From: Burkholderiaceae bacterium
GTDB taxonomy: Bacteria; Pseudomonadota; Gammaproteobacteria; Burkholderiales; Burkholderiaceae_C
Length of the DNA: 64,000 nucleotides
Reading direction: 5' to 3'
Assembly: GCA_026125795.1 (NCBI GenBank)
Contig: JAHCKM010000004.1
Span: 62,001 to 126,000 of the forward strand
Shown here: positions 1 to 9,124 of the stretch, piece by piece
Position numbering within the stretch: the stretch's first letter is position 1
How the letters are laid out: every line of letters starts with the position of its first letter
Position numbers and translations under genes: made by a program
The notes under the pieces: generated by a model
The model's database searches: none
The model's input: only the letters and a program-made list of their open reading frames with translations
Told to the model about the DNA's origin: nothing

Positions 1-1
1 C

Positions 2-412
2 GCTCGCCGCGCGCGCGGCACGCCGCGCATCGCCAACCGGCTGCTGCGGCGTGTACGCGACTATGCCGAGGTGAAGGCGCAGGGACGCATCACGTCGCAG
101 ATTGCCGATCAGGCGCTGGCGATGCTCGACGTGGACCCCCTCGGCTTCGATGTGATGGATCGCAAGCTGCTCGAGGCGGTGGTGCACCGCTTCGATGGGG
201 GCCCAGTGGGCCTCGACAACGTGGCGGCGGCCATCGGCGAAGAACGCGACACGATTGAAGACGTGATTGAGCCTTATCTGATCCAGCAGGGCTATCTGCA
301 GCGCACGCCGCGCGGGCGCATGGCCACACTGGCAGCGTATCGCCATCTCGGCGTGGTTCCCCCGAAGGCAATGCCCACGGACCTGTTCTCCGGCCTCGAC
401 CGCGCTCCCTGA
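2..412 (+). CDS. ruvB: Holliday junction branch migration helicase RuvB, C-terminal part
   Basis: The 5' end lies outside the window; reading frame 2 is open from base 2 to the TGA at 410-412 (136 codons visible). RuvB is the hexameric AAA+ motor that drives branch migration of Holliday junctions with RuvA and RuvC. The visible part begins in the sensor-2 region ([20 protein letters not shown]), which contacts ATP, and continues through the C-terminal winged-helix domain ([15 protein letters not shown], then [12 protein letters not shown]), which binds DNA. It ends with a short variable tail, as is normal for the family. It converges with the next gene with only 3 bases between the stops. No lesion is seen. 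Confidence 0.97.
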   Translation, partial: ARRARGTPRIANRLLRRVRDYAEVKAQGRITSQIADQALAMLDVDPLGFDVMDRKLLEAVVHRFDGGPVGLDNVAAAIGEERDTIEDVIEPYLIQQGYLQRTPRGRMATLAAYRHLGVVPPKAMPTDLFSGLDRAP

Positions 413-415
413 ACG

Positions 416-1582
416 TCAAGCCGCCGCAACCGCAGGCGCACGCCGGCCTTCACCGAGCCGGCCCACCATCCAAAGTCCGGCAAGGATCAGCGTCGTACCG
501 CCGAGCAACTCGGGCATGGACCACTCGTGCGCATGCCACAGCAGCCAGCACACGGCACCGAGCAGCACGACGAACAATGCCAAAGCCAGCCACTGCGTGC
601 CGCGCGAAGTGGGCGGGTCGTAGCGCACGACCTGTTCGATGCGAAACGGCGGCTTCGGAAAGCGCTCGGCCACGTCGACCGGGCGCCAGCCGGGCGGCTT
701 CAACCAGATGCGCAGCTTGTCCCACCATGACCGCGCATGCACGGCATCGTGGGTCAACGCCGCATAGACCTCGAGATTCGCCCGCAGTGGATTGAAGCTG
801 CGCAGCGGTGCGCGCGTGCCATAAATACAGGGCTCTTCGTCGTCCTCTTCGTGGAACGTGCCAAACAAGCGGTCCCAGATGATGAGAATGCCGCCGTAGT
901 TGCGATCGAGGTAGCGGTCGTTCACTGCGTGGTGCACGCGATGGTTCGACGGCGAGCAGAACCAGCGATCGAACCAGCCGAGCTTGCCGACCTGCTGGGT
1001 GTGCACCCAGAACTGATACAGCAGGTCGATCAGCGCCACGGTGCCGAACACCAGAGGTGACACACCGATGACCGCCATCGGCAGGTAGAAGATCCAGCCG
1101 AGCAGCGCGCCGCTGGAGGTCTGTCGCAGTGCGGTCGACAGGTTGTACTCCTCGCTCTGATGGTGCACCACGTGCGCAGCCCAGAAGATGCCCACGCGAT
1201 GGCCGGCGCGGTGCAGCCAGTAGTAGCACAGGTCATACAGCAACAGCGCGCCAATCCATACCGCAACTGAGTCGGTCGGCAGCTGGAACAACGACACGTG
1301 CTCGTAGACGGCGGCGTAGATACCGATCGCGAGCACCTTGGTGAACAAGCCGACCAGCTGGCTCAGCATGCCGAGGCCGATGCTGGAGATCGCGTCGTGC
1401 AGGCGATAGGTGTTGCGACCGCGCACGAGGCCAACTGCGAGTTCGAGTGCGATCGCGGCCAGGAAAACCGGGGTGGCCAAAACGATGATCTGCGCCGGCG
1501 TCACGCCGTCAATGTACTGCGGAAGGCGGCCGGCGCGCTGACGATCGAGCGTCGCTTCCGCTTTCGCGGCGGGCGCGGACAC
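416..1582 (-). CDS. sterol desaturase / fatty acid hydroxylase family membrane protein
   Basis: A 388-residue integral membrane protein of the di-iron hydroxylase superfamily. The eight-histidine signature is intact: HRAGH at residues 124-128, HVVHH at 137-141 and HRVHH at 214-218, with a further His near 194. Hydrophobic segments lie at about 30-52, 65-95, 105-122, 160-190 and, unusually far downstream, 328-350 and 355-372. Family members use O2 and electrons to hydroxylate or desaturate lipids; the substrate cannot be told from sequence. The start is GTG at 1582. No neighbour is functionally related: pilin genes diverge upstream and ruvB converges downstream. The family call is firm, the substrate unknown. 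Confidence 0.88.
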   Translation of the reverse strand: MSAPAAKAEATLDRQRAGRLPQYIDGVTPAQIIVLATPVFLAAIALELAVGLVRGRNTYRLHDAISSIGLGMLSQLVGLFTKVLAIGIYAAVYEHVSLFQLPTDSVAVWIGALLLYDLCYYWLHRAGHRVGIFWAAHVVHHQSEEYNLSTALRQTSSGALLGWIFYLPMAVIGVSPLVFGTVALIDLLYQFWVHTQQVGKLGWFDRWFCSPSNHRVHHAVNDRYLDRNYGGILIIWDRLFGTFHEEDDEEPCIYGTRAPLRSFNPLRANLEVYAALTHDAVHARSWWDKLRIWLKPPGWRPVDVAERFPKPPFRIEQVVRYDPPTSRGTQWLALALFVVLLGAVCWLLWHAHEWSMPELLGGTTLILAGLWMVGRLGEGRRAPAVAAA

Positions 1583-1605
1583 GGCGGACTCGCGCGCTCG
1601 GTCCC

Positions 1606-1619
1606 GTGAACAAGTTCAC
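1606..1619. promoter_or_regulatory. inverted repeat in the pilin-operon upstream region
   Basis: The 173-base gap 1583-1755 separates the divergent hydroxylase and pilE genes and must hold promoters for both. I see no convincing sigma-54 or sigma-70 hexamers. The one clear element is GTGAAC-AA-GTTCAC, with 6-bp arms and a 2-bp spacer, close to the hydroxylase start. A regulator-binding site is possible but not shown. Confidence 0.3.
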
Positions 1620-1755
1620 TCGTTCGCAGGGTGCCTCGCCGCCCGTCCGCAATAGCGGGCCACTCGTCCAAGTCGCGTGTGCACGGCGCGCTCACTTCCG
1701 AATAATCGCGCGCCATCGGATGACTCGATCCATGTTTCACACCCAAGAGGTCCCC

Positions 1756-2187
1756 ATGCAGAGCTACAGGAGCGCGGGCTTCACCCTTATCGAAGTGATG
1801 ATCACCGTTGCGATAGTGGCCATCTTGTCCATGGTCGCACTGCCGTCGTATCGCGACTACGTGCGCCGCACGGAGGCCACAGACGCCACAGCCACCTTGG
1901 CAACCGGCCGTGCGCGCATGGAGCAGTACTTCCAGGACAACCGCAACTACGGGCCCACAGCCGGCACCGCTTGCGGCCCTAGCGTGCCGACGAGCAAGTA
2001 CTTCACTTACTCCTGTGCCACGAGCAACTCCGGTGCGAACTTCACATTGACAGCCACCGGCACCCCCGGTGGTGCAGGAACGCACACCTACACCGTCACA
2101 GACAACGGCACGCGCAGCACGACGTTCTTCAAGGGCGCGGCGCAATCGGGCAAGGCCTGCTGGCTCATCAAGGGAAGCGAATGTTGA
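1756..2187 (+). CDS. pilE: type IV pilin PilE-like (prepilin)
   Basis: A 143-residue type IV prepilin. It has a short basic leader (MQSYRSAG), the prepilin peptidase site G8/F9, glutamate at mature position 5 (FTLIE) and a hydrophobic alpha-1 helix to about residue 30. The variable C-terminal half carries four cysteines, the last pair (ACWLIKGSEC) matching the disulfide-bounded D-region. It could be the major pilin or a PilE-type minor pilin; position at the head of a minor-pilin operon fits the latter. The ATG at 1756 is chosen because AAGAGG lies 5 bases upstream and the leader length is right; the frame is open 50 codons further up but gives no sensible leader. It overlaps the next gene by 7 bases. 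Confidence 0.93.
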   Translation: MQSYRSAGFTLIEVMITVAIVAILSMVALPSYRDYVRRTEATDATATLATGRARMEQYFQDNRNYGPTAGTACGPSVPTSKYFTYSCATSNSGANFTLTATGTPGGAGTHTYTVTDNGTRSTTFFKGAAQSGKACWLIKGSEC

Positions 2188-2765
2188 ACATCTCTCACCG
2201 GCACCCAGCGGCCGGCTTCACGCTGATCGAGATGCTGATCGCCGTGGTGCTCCTGGGCATCCTCGCGATCGCGGCAGGACCGTCGTTCCACACGTTCATG
2301 GTCAACACGCGCATCCGCAACGTGGCGGAGTCGCTGCAGAACGGGTTGCGCCTGGCGCAGATCGAGGCAACCAAGCGCAATGCGCAGGTCGACTTCGTCA
2401 TGACCACGGCGTCGCAGTTCACGTCGAACCCGACCAACGGCGCTCCGACGGCCAGCGCATCAGGTACAGCATGGGTGGTGCGCGAGCCGGCTTCGACGTT
2501 CATCGCCGGCAAGGTCACTGCCGAAGGCAGCGACTCCGTCAGCGTCACCGCCAGCGTGCCCGCGGGCTGCGCGGCGTTCGACGGCAACATCAACTTCGAC
2601 GGTCTCGGCCGCACGCTGCTGCCCTGCAACCTGACGCTCGCGGTCGACGACAGCACCAGCAGCGATTCTTCGAAGCGGCCGCTGAGCGTGTTGGTGTCCC
2701 CGGGCGGAAAGATCCGAATGTGCAACCCGCTGTTTGCCGCTGGCGATCCGCAGGCCTGCAGTTGA
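2181..2765 (+). CDS. fimT: minor pseudopilin FimT/FimU (GspH family)
   Basis: A 194-residue minor pilin of the GspH/FimT family. The leader ends at G12/F13 (AGFTLIEMLIAVV), with Glu at mature position 5. The following sequence (SLQNGLRLAQIEATKRN) is typical of FimT/FimU/GspH. These proteins join the initiation complex at the pilus tip with PilV, PilW, PilX and PilE; some FimT proteins also bind DNA during natural transformation. The ATG overlaps the end of pilE by 7 bases, with AAGGGAAG just upstream, so translation is probably coupled. It is slightly long for the family owing to a Ser/Asp-rich insert near residue 160. Confidence 0.9.
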   Translation: MLNISHRHPAAGFTLIEMLIAVVLLGILAIAAGPSFHTFMVNTRIRNVAESLQNGLRLAQIEATKRNAQVDFVMTTASQFTSNPTNGAPTASASGTAWVVREPASTFIAGKVTAEGSDSVSVTASVPAGCAAFDGNINFDGLGRTLLPCNLTLAVDDSTSSDSSKRPLSVLVSPGGKIRMCNPLFAAGDPQACS

Positions 2766-2776
2766 GGGAGAGCGCA

Positions 2777-3220
2777 ATGTCCTTGCACCGTTCCCATCGA
2801 GCCGTCGCCATTCATGGGCGCCGCACCGGCGTTCACGCGCGCGGCGTCGTGCTGATCGAGATCCTGGTCGCCGTCGTGCTGTTCTCGATTGGCGTGCTCG
2901 GACTGATCGGTGTGCAGATCGCCTCCATGAAAAACGTCGGCGAATCGCAGTACCGAGTAGAGGCGGCAATGCTTGCCAACAGTCTGGCGGCGCAGATGCG
3001 CACGTCACCGGCCGCCACCCGGGCCACGGACTTCGCTTCGCCCGGCGGTACTCGCTATGCGACGTGGAAGAACAGCGTGACATCCACGCTGCCCGGCGCC
3101 AGTGCAACGCCACCCAGCGTGGACACCAGCACCTACCCGACGGTGACCGTGACGATCACATGGCGCGCCATCAACGACACGGCCACGCGGCAATACGTTG
3201 CAACAACGACCCTGGACTGA
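2777..3220 (+). CDS. pilV: type IV pilus minor pilin PilV
   Basis: A 147-residue PilV. The leader is longer than usual (23 residues), ending at G23/V24 in ARGVVLIEILVAVVLFSIG, with Glu at mature +5. The segment LGLIGVQIASMKNVGESQYR is characteristic of PilV. PilV is part of the tip complex that primes pilus assembly and presents PilY1. The ATG at 2777 follows a GAGGGAGA ribosome binding site and lies 11 bases after fimT. Confidence 0.9.
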   Translation: MSLHRSHRAVAIHGRRTGVHARGVVLIEILVAVVLFSIGVLGLIGVQIASMKNVGESQYRVEAAMLANSLAAQMRTSPAATRATDFASPGGTRYATWKNSVTSTLPGASATPPSVDTSTYPTVTVTITWRAINDTATRQYVATTTLD

Positions 3221-3237
3221 AGGGGCGGAGCGCAAAG

Positions 3238-4491
3238 ATGACTTCCATTCATCGGGTTCGACCCGCCGCGTCACAGCACCAGCGCGGTGTGGGTCTCATG
3301 GAGATCCTGGTCGGCATGACCATCGGCGTCATCACGCTGCTGATCGTGATGCAGCTCTTCATGACCACGGAGGGCACCAAGCGCACGACCACCGGCGCGA
3401 GCGACGCCCAGCAGGCCGGAAGCTTCTCGACCTACGCGCTCGAGCGCCAGCTGCGTTTGGCCGGCACGGGGTTCGCGCACATGAGCTCGGCCATTTGGGG
3501 GTGTCCGCTCAGGGTCTGGCGCAGCAACGCTTCCATGGTGCCGTTGCCGAATGATTTGAGCCCGGCTTCGACCACCTACGTCAACCACTTCAAGACGCCA
3601 ATCGACAGCGGTTTGAGCGGGCAGTCGCTTCGCATGACACCGGTGCTGATCGTCAACGGCGGCGGCAATGCCGATGCCGACGCCGGCAGCGCGAGCCCCG
3701 ACACGCTAATCGTGATGGCGGGCCAGCATGAGTCGGCCACGCTTCCCTATCTATCCACCAACACGGCACCGTCGACGACCTCAGCTTCGATCGTCAACAC
3801 GGTCGGCATCAACCAGAACGACCTGCTGATTGCGCGCGACGTCAATCCGACCCCCGGTGTCACCGACTGCCGCGTGGTCCAAGCCACCGATGCCGTCTCC
3901 CCTGCCACTGCCGTTGGGGTCGTGCCGAACCCCGTGAACTTCGCCGGCGGCACCTACACACCCTCATCGGGCACGCAAGCGCTCAGTGGCTACTCCGGCT
4001 CTTTTCAGCTCGGCAACTTGGGATCAGAGCCGGCCTTCTTCGCCTATGCGCTGGGTTCGGATGGCACGACGTCAGACTCGTTGCTGAGCTACAACCTGTT
4101 CGGCGGTGCGCTCGCAAGCCTCGCGGACAACATCGTCAACCTGCAGGCTGTCTACGGTGTGGCAGGTACCTGGAACAGCCCAGATGTCGCGAGCTGGCAA
4201 GCACCCACGGGAGTCTGGGCGGCCAACGCGTTGATGGACGGCTCGGCCGCGTCGGCTGACCGCATCCAACGGATCCGCGCCGTGCGTCTGGTCATCGTGG
4301 CACGCAGCGCGCAATACGAGAAAGCCGCCGATTGGACGGCGCCCACGCTGCCGCTGCTGTCCGACCTGAACGGTGCCACGCCGGCCGCAAACATGTCGAT
4401 GACGTTCTCCGGCAATGCACAGCGCTTTCGCTACCGCAGCTACGACATCACCGTACCGCTGCGCAACATGCTGCTGAAGGACAACGTTTGA
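3238..4491 (+). CDS. pilW: type IV pilus minor pilin PilW
   Basis: A 417-residue PilW. The leader ends at G17/V18 (RGVGLMEILVGMTIG), with Glu at +5. The large C-terminal domain is rich in Ser, Thr, Asn and Ala, as usual for this exported minor pilin, and the end (SYDITVPLRNML) matches PilW family C-termini. PilW belongs to the PilVWX core of the tip complex with PilY1. It lies 17 bases after pilV and 7 before pilX. Confidence 0.9.
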   Translation: MTSIHRVRPAASQHQRGVGLMEILVGMTIGVITLLIVMQLFMTTEGTKRTTTGASDAQQAGSFSTYALERQLRLAGTGFAHMSSAIWGCPLRVWRSNASMVPLPNDLSPASTTYVNHFKTPIDSGLSGQSLRMTPVLIVNGGGNADADAGSASPDTLIVMAGQHESATLPYLSTNTAPSTTSASIVNTVGINQNDLLIARDVNPTPGVTDCRVVQATDAVSPATAVGVVPNPVNFAGGTYTPSSGTQALSGYSGSFQLGNLGSEPAFFAYALGSDGTTSDSLLSYNLFGGALASLADNIVNLQAVYGVAGTWNSPDVASWQAPTGVWAANALMDGSAASADRIQRIRAVRLVIVARSAQYEKAADWTAPTLPLLSDLNGATPAANMSMTFSGNAQRFRYRSYDITVPLRNMLLKDNV

Positions 4492-4498
4492 GGACGCC

Positions 4499-5182
4499 AT
4501 GCTTGATGCAAGAACTTCCTCTCATAGCTGTGTGCTGATCGCACACGGGCATGGGCCCGTGCACAGGACAGAGCGCGGCGTCGTGCTCTTCGTGGTGATG
4601 CTGGTGCTGGTGGTGATGGCGCTGGCGGCGGGAGCGCTCGTGCGCTCCGTCGACACCGCCAGCCTCGCTGCGGGCAATCTATCCTTCAAGCAGAGCACGC
4701 TGTCGGCCACCGACGTGGGTGTCGAGGCATCGATCGCGAAGTTCCGGACCGGCTCGACTTTGGCATTCGGTCCTGCGACTCAGGCCGACCTCGCGAGCGA
4801 GGCCTATTTCGCCACCATTCAAGCCACCGATGCACGCGGCGTGCCGACGGCGCTGCTCAACAAAACGACATTCGACAGCGCGCACTCGGCAAACTGTTTC
4901 TGGGCCACACCCGACTGGGCCACCACGCGCACAGCCTGCACGTCCGCAGCGCCAGCCTCGAGCATGGGCCAGGTGCGCTACCTGATCGACCGGCAGTGCA
5001 CCGTTGCAGGACCCTACAACGACGAAACCTGCAACACCGCCGGCGACGGCGGCACGATGACCGGTGGCAGCGAAGACAGCCTGCACACCGGCGTCGAGAG
5101 CTCGCCGGCCTATCGCGTGACGGTGCGCGTCGACGGACCCAAGAACACGGTCAGTTTCAGCCAAGTGGTCTTTCGACCCTGA
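4499..5182 (+). CDS. pilX: type IV pilus minor pilin PilX
   Basis: A 227-residue PilX. The leader ends at G27/V28 (ERGVVLFVVMLVLVVMALAA). Mature position 5 is Val rather than Glu, which is the rule for PilX and its GspK-like role at the very tip, so it is not a defect. The following LAAGNLSFKQ region is typical of PilX. The C-terminal part contains several cysteines. It is co-transcribed with pilW (7-base gap) and pilY1 (28-base gap). Confidence 0.87.
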   Translation: MLDARTSSHSCVLIAHGHGPVHRTERGVVLFVVMLVLVVMALAAGALVRSVDTASLAAGNLSFKQSTLSATDVGVEASIAKFRTGSTLAFGPATQADLASEAYFATIQATDARGVPTALLNKTTFDSAHSANCFWATPDWATTRTACTSAAPASSMGQVRYLIDRQCTVAGPYNDETCNTAGDGGTMTGGSEDSLHTGVESSPAYRVTVRVDGPKNTVSFSQVVFRP

Positions 5183-5210
5183 CTCGAATCCAGCATCCCG
5201 GGAGGCCTAG

Positions 5211-8200
5211 ATGAAAAGCAGATCTTTGACCGTGGGCAAATCATGGCTTGCCACGGCACTCGTGGCGATCCAGGTCTGGGGACCTTTCGTCAGCCAGGCC
5301 AAGGCGGCGCTGCTGACGATCGGCGATTCGCCGATCGTGGCCAGCTCATCGGTCTCGCCCAATCTGCTGTTGACCCTCTCGGTCGAGTGGCCGACCGGCG
5401 TGGTCGCTGCATACAACGACAACAGCAGCACCACGACGGGATTCGAATGCCCAGGTCGAACGAGCGAGGGCAGCATCGGCAACGTGGGCCGCTGCTATTT
5501 CGATACGCGGGAGTACCTCGGGTACTTCGATCCGAAGAAGTGCTATCTGTACGACGCAACGAACGAATACTTCTATCCCAGCAGTTTCGCCACCGGGACC
5601 AACTCCCACACCTGCAGTGCCAAGTGGAGCGGGAACTACCTCAACTGGGCGACAGCGCACTCGCTCGACGTGTTCCGCTTCACGATGACCGGGGGCGATC
5701 GCGTCATCGACACGGCGACCGAAACGGTGATCGAAAAATCCTTCCACAGCGGGACGGGTGGGCATGGCCAGTTTCCCATCAAGCGAGTGCGCGACACCAG
5801 TTCCGGTAGCGGCGCCGTTCCCGCGGTACCACCGAATACGGTAACGCCCTACACCTACTCGAACCTGTTCGCCCGCGTGACGAACGGCACCACGGCCATC
5901 TCGAAGGCTGGGGTCGCGAACTCCCTGGGTCGAGTGGTGCAGTTCTCCGACAACGCGGACTTCAGCACCAACCTTCAAACCTATCTCGTTCGTGTGAAGG
6001 TCTGCGACGGAACCGTCGGTCGCGAATCGAACTGCACCCAGTACGGTTCGAGTTGGAAACCCACGGGCCTGATCCAGAACAACGCTGATCGCATGCGCTT
6101 CGGGGTGATGTCGTACTTGAACGACAACGCCAAGGAACGTCCGGGCGGCGTGCTGCGCTCACCGTTGAAGTTCGTCGGTCCGAACAACATCATCCCCAAC
6201 GGGACGCCGACGGCTAACGCAAACCCCGAAATCAACGCCAATGGCACCCACATCGCCAACCCGGATTCGGGGCTGGCCACCGCGAGCGGCGTGACCAACA
6301 GTGGCGTCATTCACTATCTGAACCAGTTCGGCAAGACCTCGCAGTCGTACAAGAGCTGGGACACCATCGGCGAGATGGTTTATGAGACAACCCGGTACGT
6401 CCGCAACCTGCCGGCCTCCACCCAGTACACAGCCGGCATGACGACCGCCATGGCCGACGGCTTCCCGGTGGTCACGAACTGGGACGCCAGGGACCAGAGC
6501 CAGGTGCAGAACCGGGCCATCCAGTACTCCTGCCAGAAGACCTTCTTTGTCGGCATCGCCGACACCAATGCCTGGTGCGACGTGACGGTGCCGGGCAACA
6601 CGCTCGTGCCCGACAGTTGCGGGGCGAAGAACTCCGCGTATTCGGGCACGGACAGCCAGATCAATGTGGCCACGCTCGGCAACGCGATCGGCGCTGCCGA
6701 AGGCAGTGGCAACCTCGGAACGACATTCGCGAATACCGGCCGCGACAACACGTACCACGCCGCAGGCATTGCGTACTGGGCCAATTCGACCGACATGCTG
6801 CCTGACGATCTGAGCAAGCCGTGGACGACGGGGAATCAAACCGCGCAGTCCTACTGGGTCGACGTGCGCGAGACGGGCAGCGATGGCCCGACCGGCACCC
6901 AGATGTGGCTGGCGGCCAAGTACGGCGGCTACAACAACACAGGTGCCACCCCAGGCACGTTGAAGCCACTGCCGACAGCCACGATCGACTACGACAAGGA
7001 CGGCGACGGTACTCCAGACAACTACTACACCGGCGAGCGCCCGGACAAGATGCACACCGCGTTGAAGTCGGTGTTCCAGAACGTGCTCGACGTGACCTAT
7101 GCGGGCGCTGGCGCCTCGGTCTCGACGCAGAGCCTTTCGGCCGGAGGCAGCTCGTACCAGGTGCGCTATTCATCCCTCAACTGGACCGGCGACGTCCTGG
7201 GCAACACCTTGACCTTGAGCGTCGATAACCCGGCCACGGCCGCCGATGAAGGCGGTGTCCCGACAGAGACCAACGTCTGGAGCGCGGCCACCAAGTTGAA
7301 CGCGCTGACAAGCGGCACCTACTCAAGTACCGCGCGCAAGATCGTCACCTTCAATGGCACGGCCGGCGTGCCGTTCCAGCTCAGTGGTGGGATGACGTCC
7401 ACACAACTGGGTTACCTGGGCGCCACCAGCACCGATCAGACCGATCTGATCGAGTACACGCGCGGACGGCGTGACAAGGAAGACACCACGTCCAACCTGG
7501 CCGCCAATCGAAAGTTCCGCGCGCGCACCAGCGTGCTGGGCGACATCATCAATTCCAAGGCCACTTACGTCGGCGCGCCGCCCGAGCGCTACAACGAGGC
7601 CACACACGCCGGATTCACCGCCTTCAGGACGGCGGCGGCAGTCGCCAACCGCACGCCGATGATCTACGTGGGCGCCAACGACGGCATGATGCACGCGTTC
7701 AACGCCAGCACGTCGGATACCGACGGGGGCAATGAGAAGTTCGCCTACATCCCGAGCTTCGTGTTGTCGGGCCCGAGTTCGCCGTCCACGCCGAGCGTCG
7801 ATGGCCTGGCCGCCCGGGCGAGTCTCGGAAGCTTCACGCACAAGTACTACACTGATCAGACACCGATGGTGCGCAGCGTCAACTTCGCGCACACCGGTGC
7901 GGCACCGTCCGGTGGGTTCACCGGTGTCACGCCCGACTGGCGCACGCTGCTGGTCGCCGGACTCAACAAGGGTGGCCGCGGCTATTACGCGATGGACGTG
8001 AGCAATCCGGCGCAGTGGACGTCCGAGGCCGCCGTGGCCGGCAAGGTGCTGTGGGAGTTCACCGACGCCGACATGGGTTACAGCTACGGCCGTCCGGTCA
8101 TCGTGTACACGAAGAAGTACGGCTGGGTCGTGATCGTGACCTCCGGCTACAACAACACGCGGGGGCCGGCGGCCAATCAGGGCAAGGGCTATCTGTACGT

Positions 8201-9110
8201 GCTCAACGCCAAGACCGGCGCGTTGCTCGAGAAGATCGGCACCGGCGCAGGCGACGCCACCACGCCCAGTGGCTTGGCCCAAGTCAACGCATTCATCCCG
8301 GACTTCCGCGAGATGACGGTTGACTACGTGTACGGCGGCGACCTGCTGGGCAACCTGTGGCGATTCGACTTCACGCAGCCCGCCGGCACCGTGGGCACGT
8401 ATCCGGCGCCAGTGAAGTTTGCGGTGCTCACCGACGGGACCAATCCGCAGCCGGTAACGACCGAACCGAAGATCGAGATCGATCGCGATCGCGTGTCGCG
8501 CTGGCTGTTCATAGGTACCGGCCAGTTGATGAGCGATGCCGACGTGCCATCCACCGCGGTGCAAACCATCTATGCGTTGCGTGACGGTAGCGTGTCGTCC
8601 GCAGACACCACCGGCCCGTTCCCGCTCGATCGCTCCTCGCTGGCCGCGCTGACCAACCCGGTTGCGGGGGTCACACCCACGGCCCATGGCTGGTACATGG
8701 ACCTGACGCTGAACCCCGGCGCATCGGGCAGCCCGGCCGAGCGGGTGGTGAACACGCCGACCGCCAATGAGGGCTTCATCGGATGGGTCACGCAGAAGCC
8801 CACCGACGATCCATGCGCCCCGGGTGTCGTGAGCTACGCGTACCTCCTCGAGTACGCCAATGGCAAGACGCGGCTGACAGACAGCGGCGGCAGCTGGGTG
8901 TCCTCATACCAGGCACCGACCACGAGCGGCTTCTTCCTGGAGTGGGTGTTCCTGCGCAGTGCCGAAGGCCGAATGCGCGGCATCGTGTCCACGTCATCCG
9001 GCAGTACCGTCGGCGGCGTGCCGGCCGGCGGACTGCTCCCACCGCCACAGAAGCTGGGCATCACGCCGGGCACGCCGAAACGCCTGCAGTGGCGCGAGAT
9101 CGTGCGATAG
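5211..9110 (+). CDS. pilY1: type IV pilus tip adhesin/assembly factor PilY1
   Basis: A 1299-residue secreted protein with a signal peptide (residues 1-32, ending near QAKA). The N-terminal half is variable and contains an EF-hand-like Asp array, D595-x-D597-x-D599-x3-D603. The C-terminal half is the PilC/PilY1 beta-propeller (about 800-1150), recognised from MIYVGANDGMMHAFN, RGYYAMDVSNPAQW and DYVYGGDLLGNLWRFD. PilY1 sits at the pilus tip and acts in adhesion, pilus extension and surface sensing. The calcium loop just before VYGGDL, normally an Asp/Asn array, reads DFREMTVD (1031-1038) and looks degenerate. No pilY2 follows; the operon ends here. Confidence 0.92.
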   Translation: MKSRSLTVGKSWLATALVAIQVWGPFVSQAKAALLTIGDSPIVASSSVSPNLLLTLSVEWPTGVVAAYNDNSSTTTGFECPGRTSEGSIGNVGRCYFDTREYLGYFDPKKCYLYDATNEYFYPSSFATGTNSHTCSAKWSGNYLNWATAHSLDVFRFTMTGGDRVIDTATETVIEKSFHSGTGGHGQFPIKRVRDTSSGSGAVPAVPPNTVTPYTYSNLFARVTNGTTAISKAGVANSLGRVVQFSDNADFSTNLQTYLVRVKVCDGTVGRESNCTQYGSSWKPTGLIQNNADRMRFGVMSYLNDNAKERPGGVLRSPLKFVGPNNIIPNGTPTANANPEINANGTHIANPDSGLATASGVTNSGVIHYLNQFGKTSQSYKSWDTIGEMVYETTRYVRNLPASTQYTAGMTTAMADGFPVVTNWDARDQSQVQNRAIQYSCQKTFFVGIADTNAWCDVTVPGNTLVPDSCGAKNSAYSGTDSQINVATLGNAIGAAEGSGNLGTTFANTGRDNTYHAAGIAYWANSTDMLPDDLSKPWTTGNQTAQSYWVDVRETGSDGPTGTQMWLAAKYGGYNNTGATPGTLKPLPTATIDYDKDGDGTPDNYYTGERPDKMHTALKSVFQNVLDVTYAGAGASVSTQSLSAGGSSYQVRYSSLNWTGDVLGNTLTLSVDNPATAADEGGVPTETNVWSAATKLNALTSGTYSSTARKIVTFNGTAGVPFQLSGGMTSTQLGYLGATSTDQTDLIEYTRGRRDKEDTTSNLAANRKFRARTSVLGDIINSKATYVGAPPERYNEATHAGFTAFRTAAAVANRTPMIYVGANDGMMHAFNASTSDTDGGNEKFAYIPSFVLSGPSSPSTPSVDGLAARASLGSFTHKYYTDQTPMVRSVNFAHTGAAPSGGFTGVTPDWRTLLVAGLNKGGRGYYAMDVSNPAQWTSEAAVAGKVLWEFTDADMGYSYGRPVIVYTKKYGWVVIVTSGYNNTRGPAANQGKGYLYVLNAKTGALLEKIGTGAGDATTPSGLAQVNAFIPDFREMTVDYVYGGDLLGNLWRFDFTQPAGTVGTYPAPVKFAVLTDGTNPQPVTTEPKIEIDRDRVSRWLFIGTGQLMSDADVPSTAVQTIYALRDGSVSSADTTGPFPLDRSSLAALTNPVAGVTPTAHGWYMDLTLNPGASGSPAERVVNTPTANEGFIGWVTQKPTDDPCAPGVVSYAYLLEYANGKTRLTDSGGSWVSSYQAPTTSGFFLEWVFLRSAEGRMRGIVSTSSGSTVGGVPAGGLLPPPQKLGITPGTPKRLQWREIVR

Positions 9111-9124
9111 CGCTTTCCACCCAC

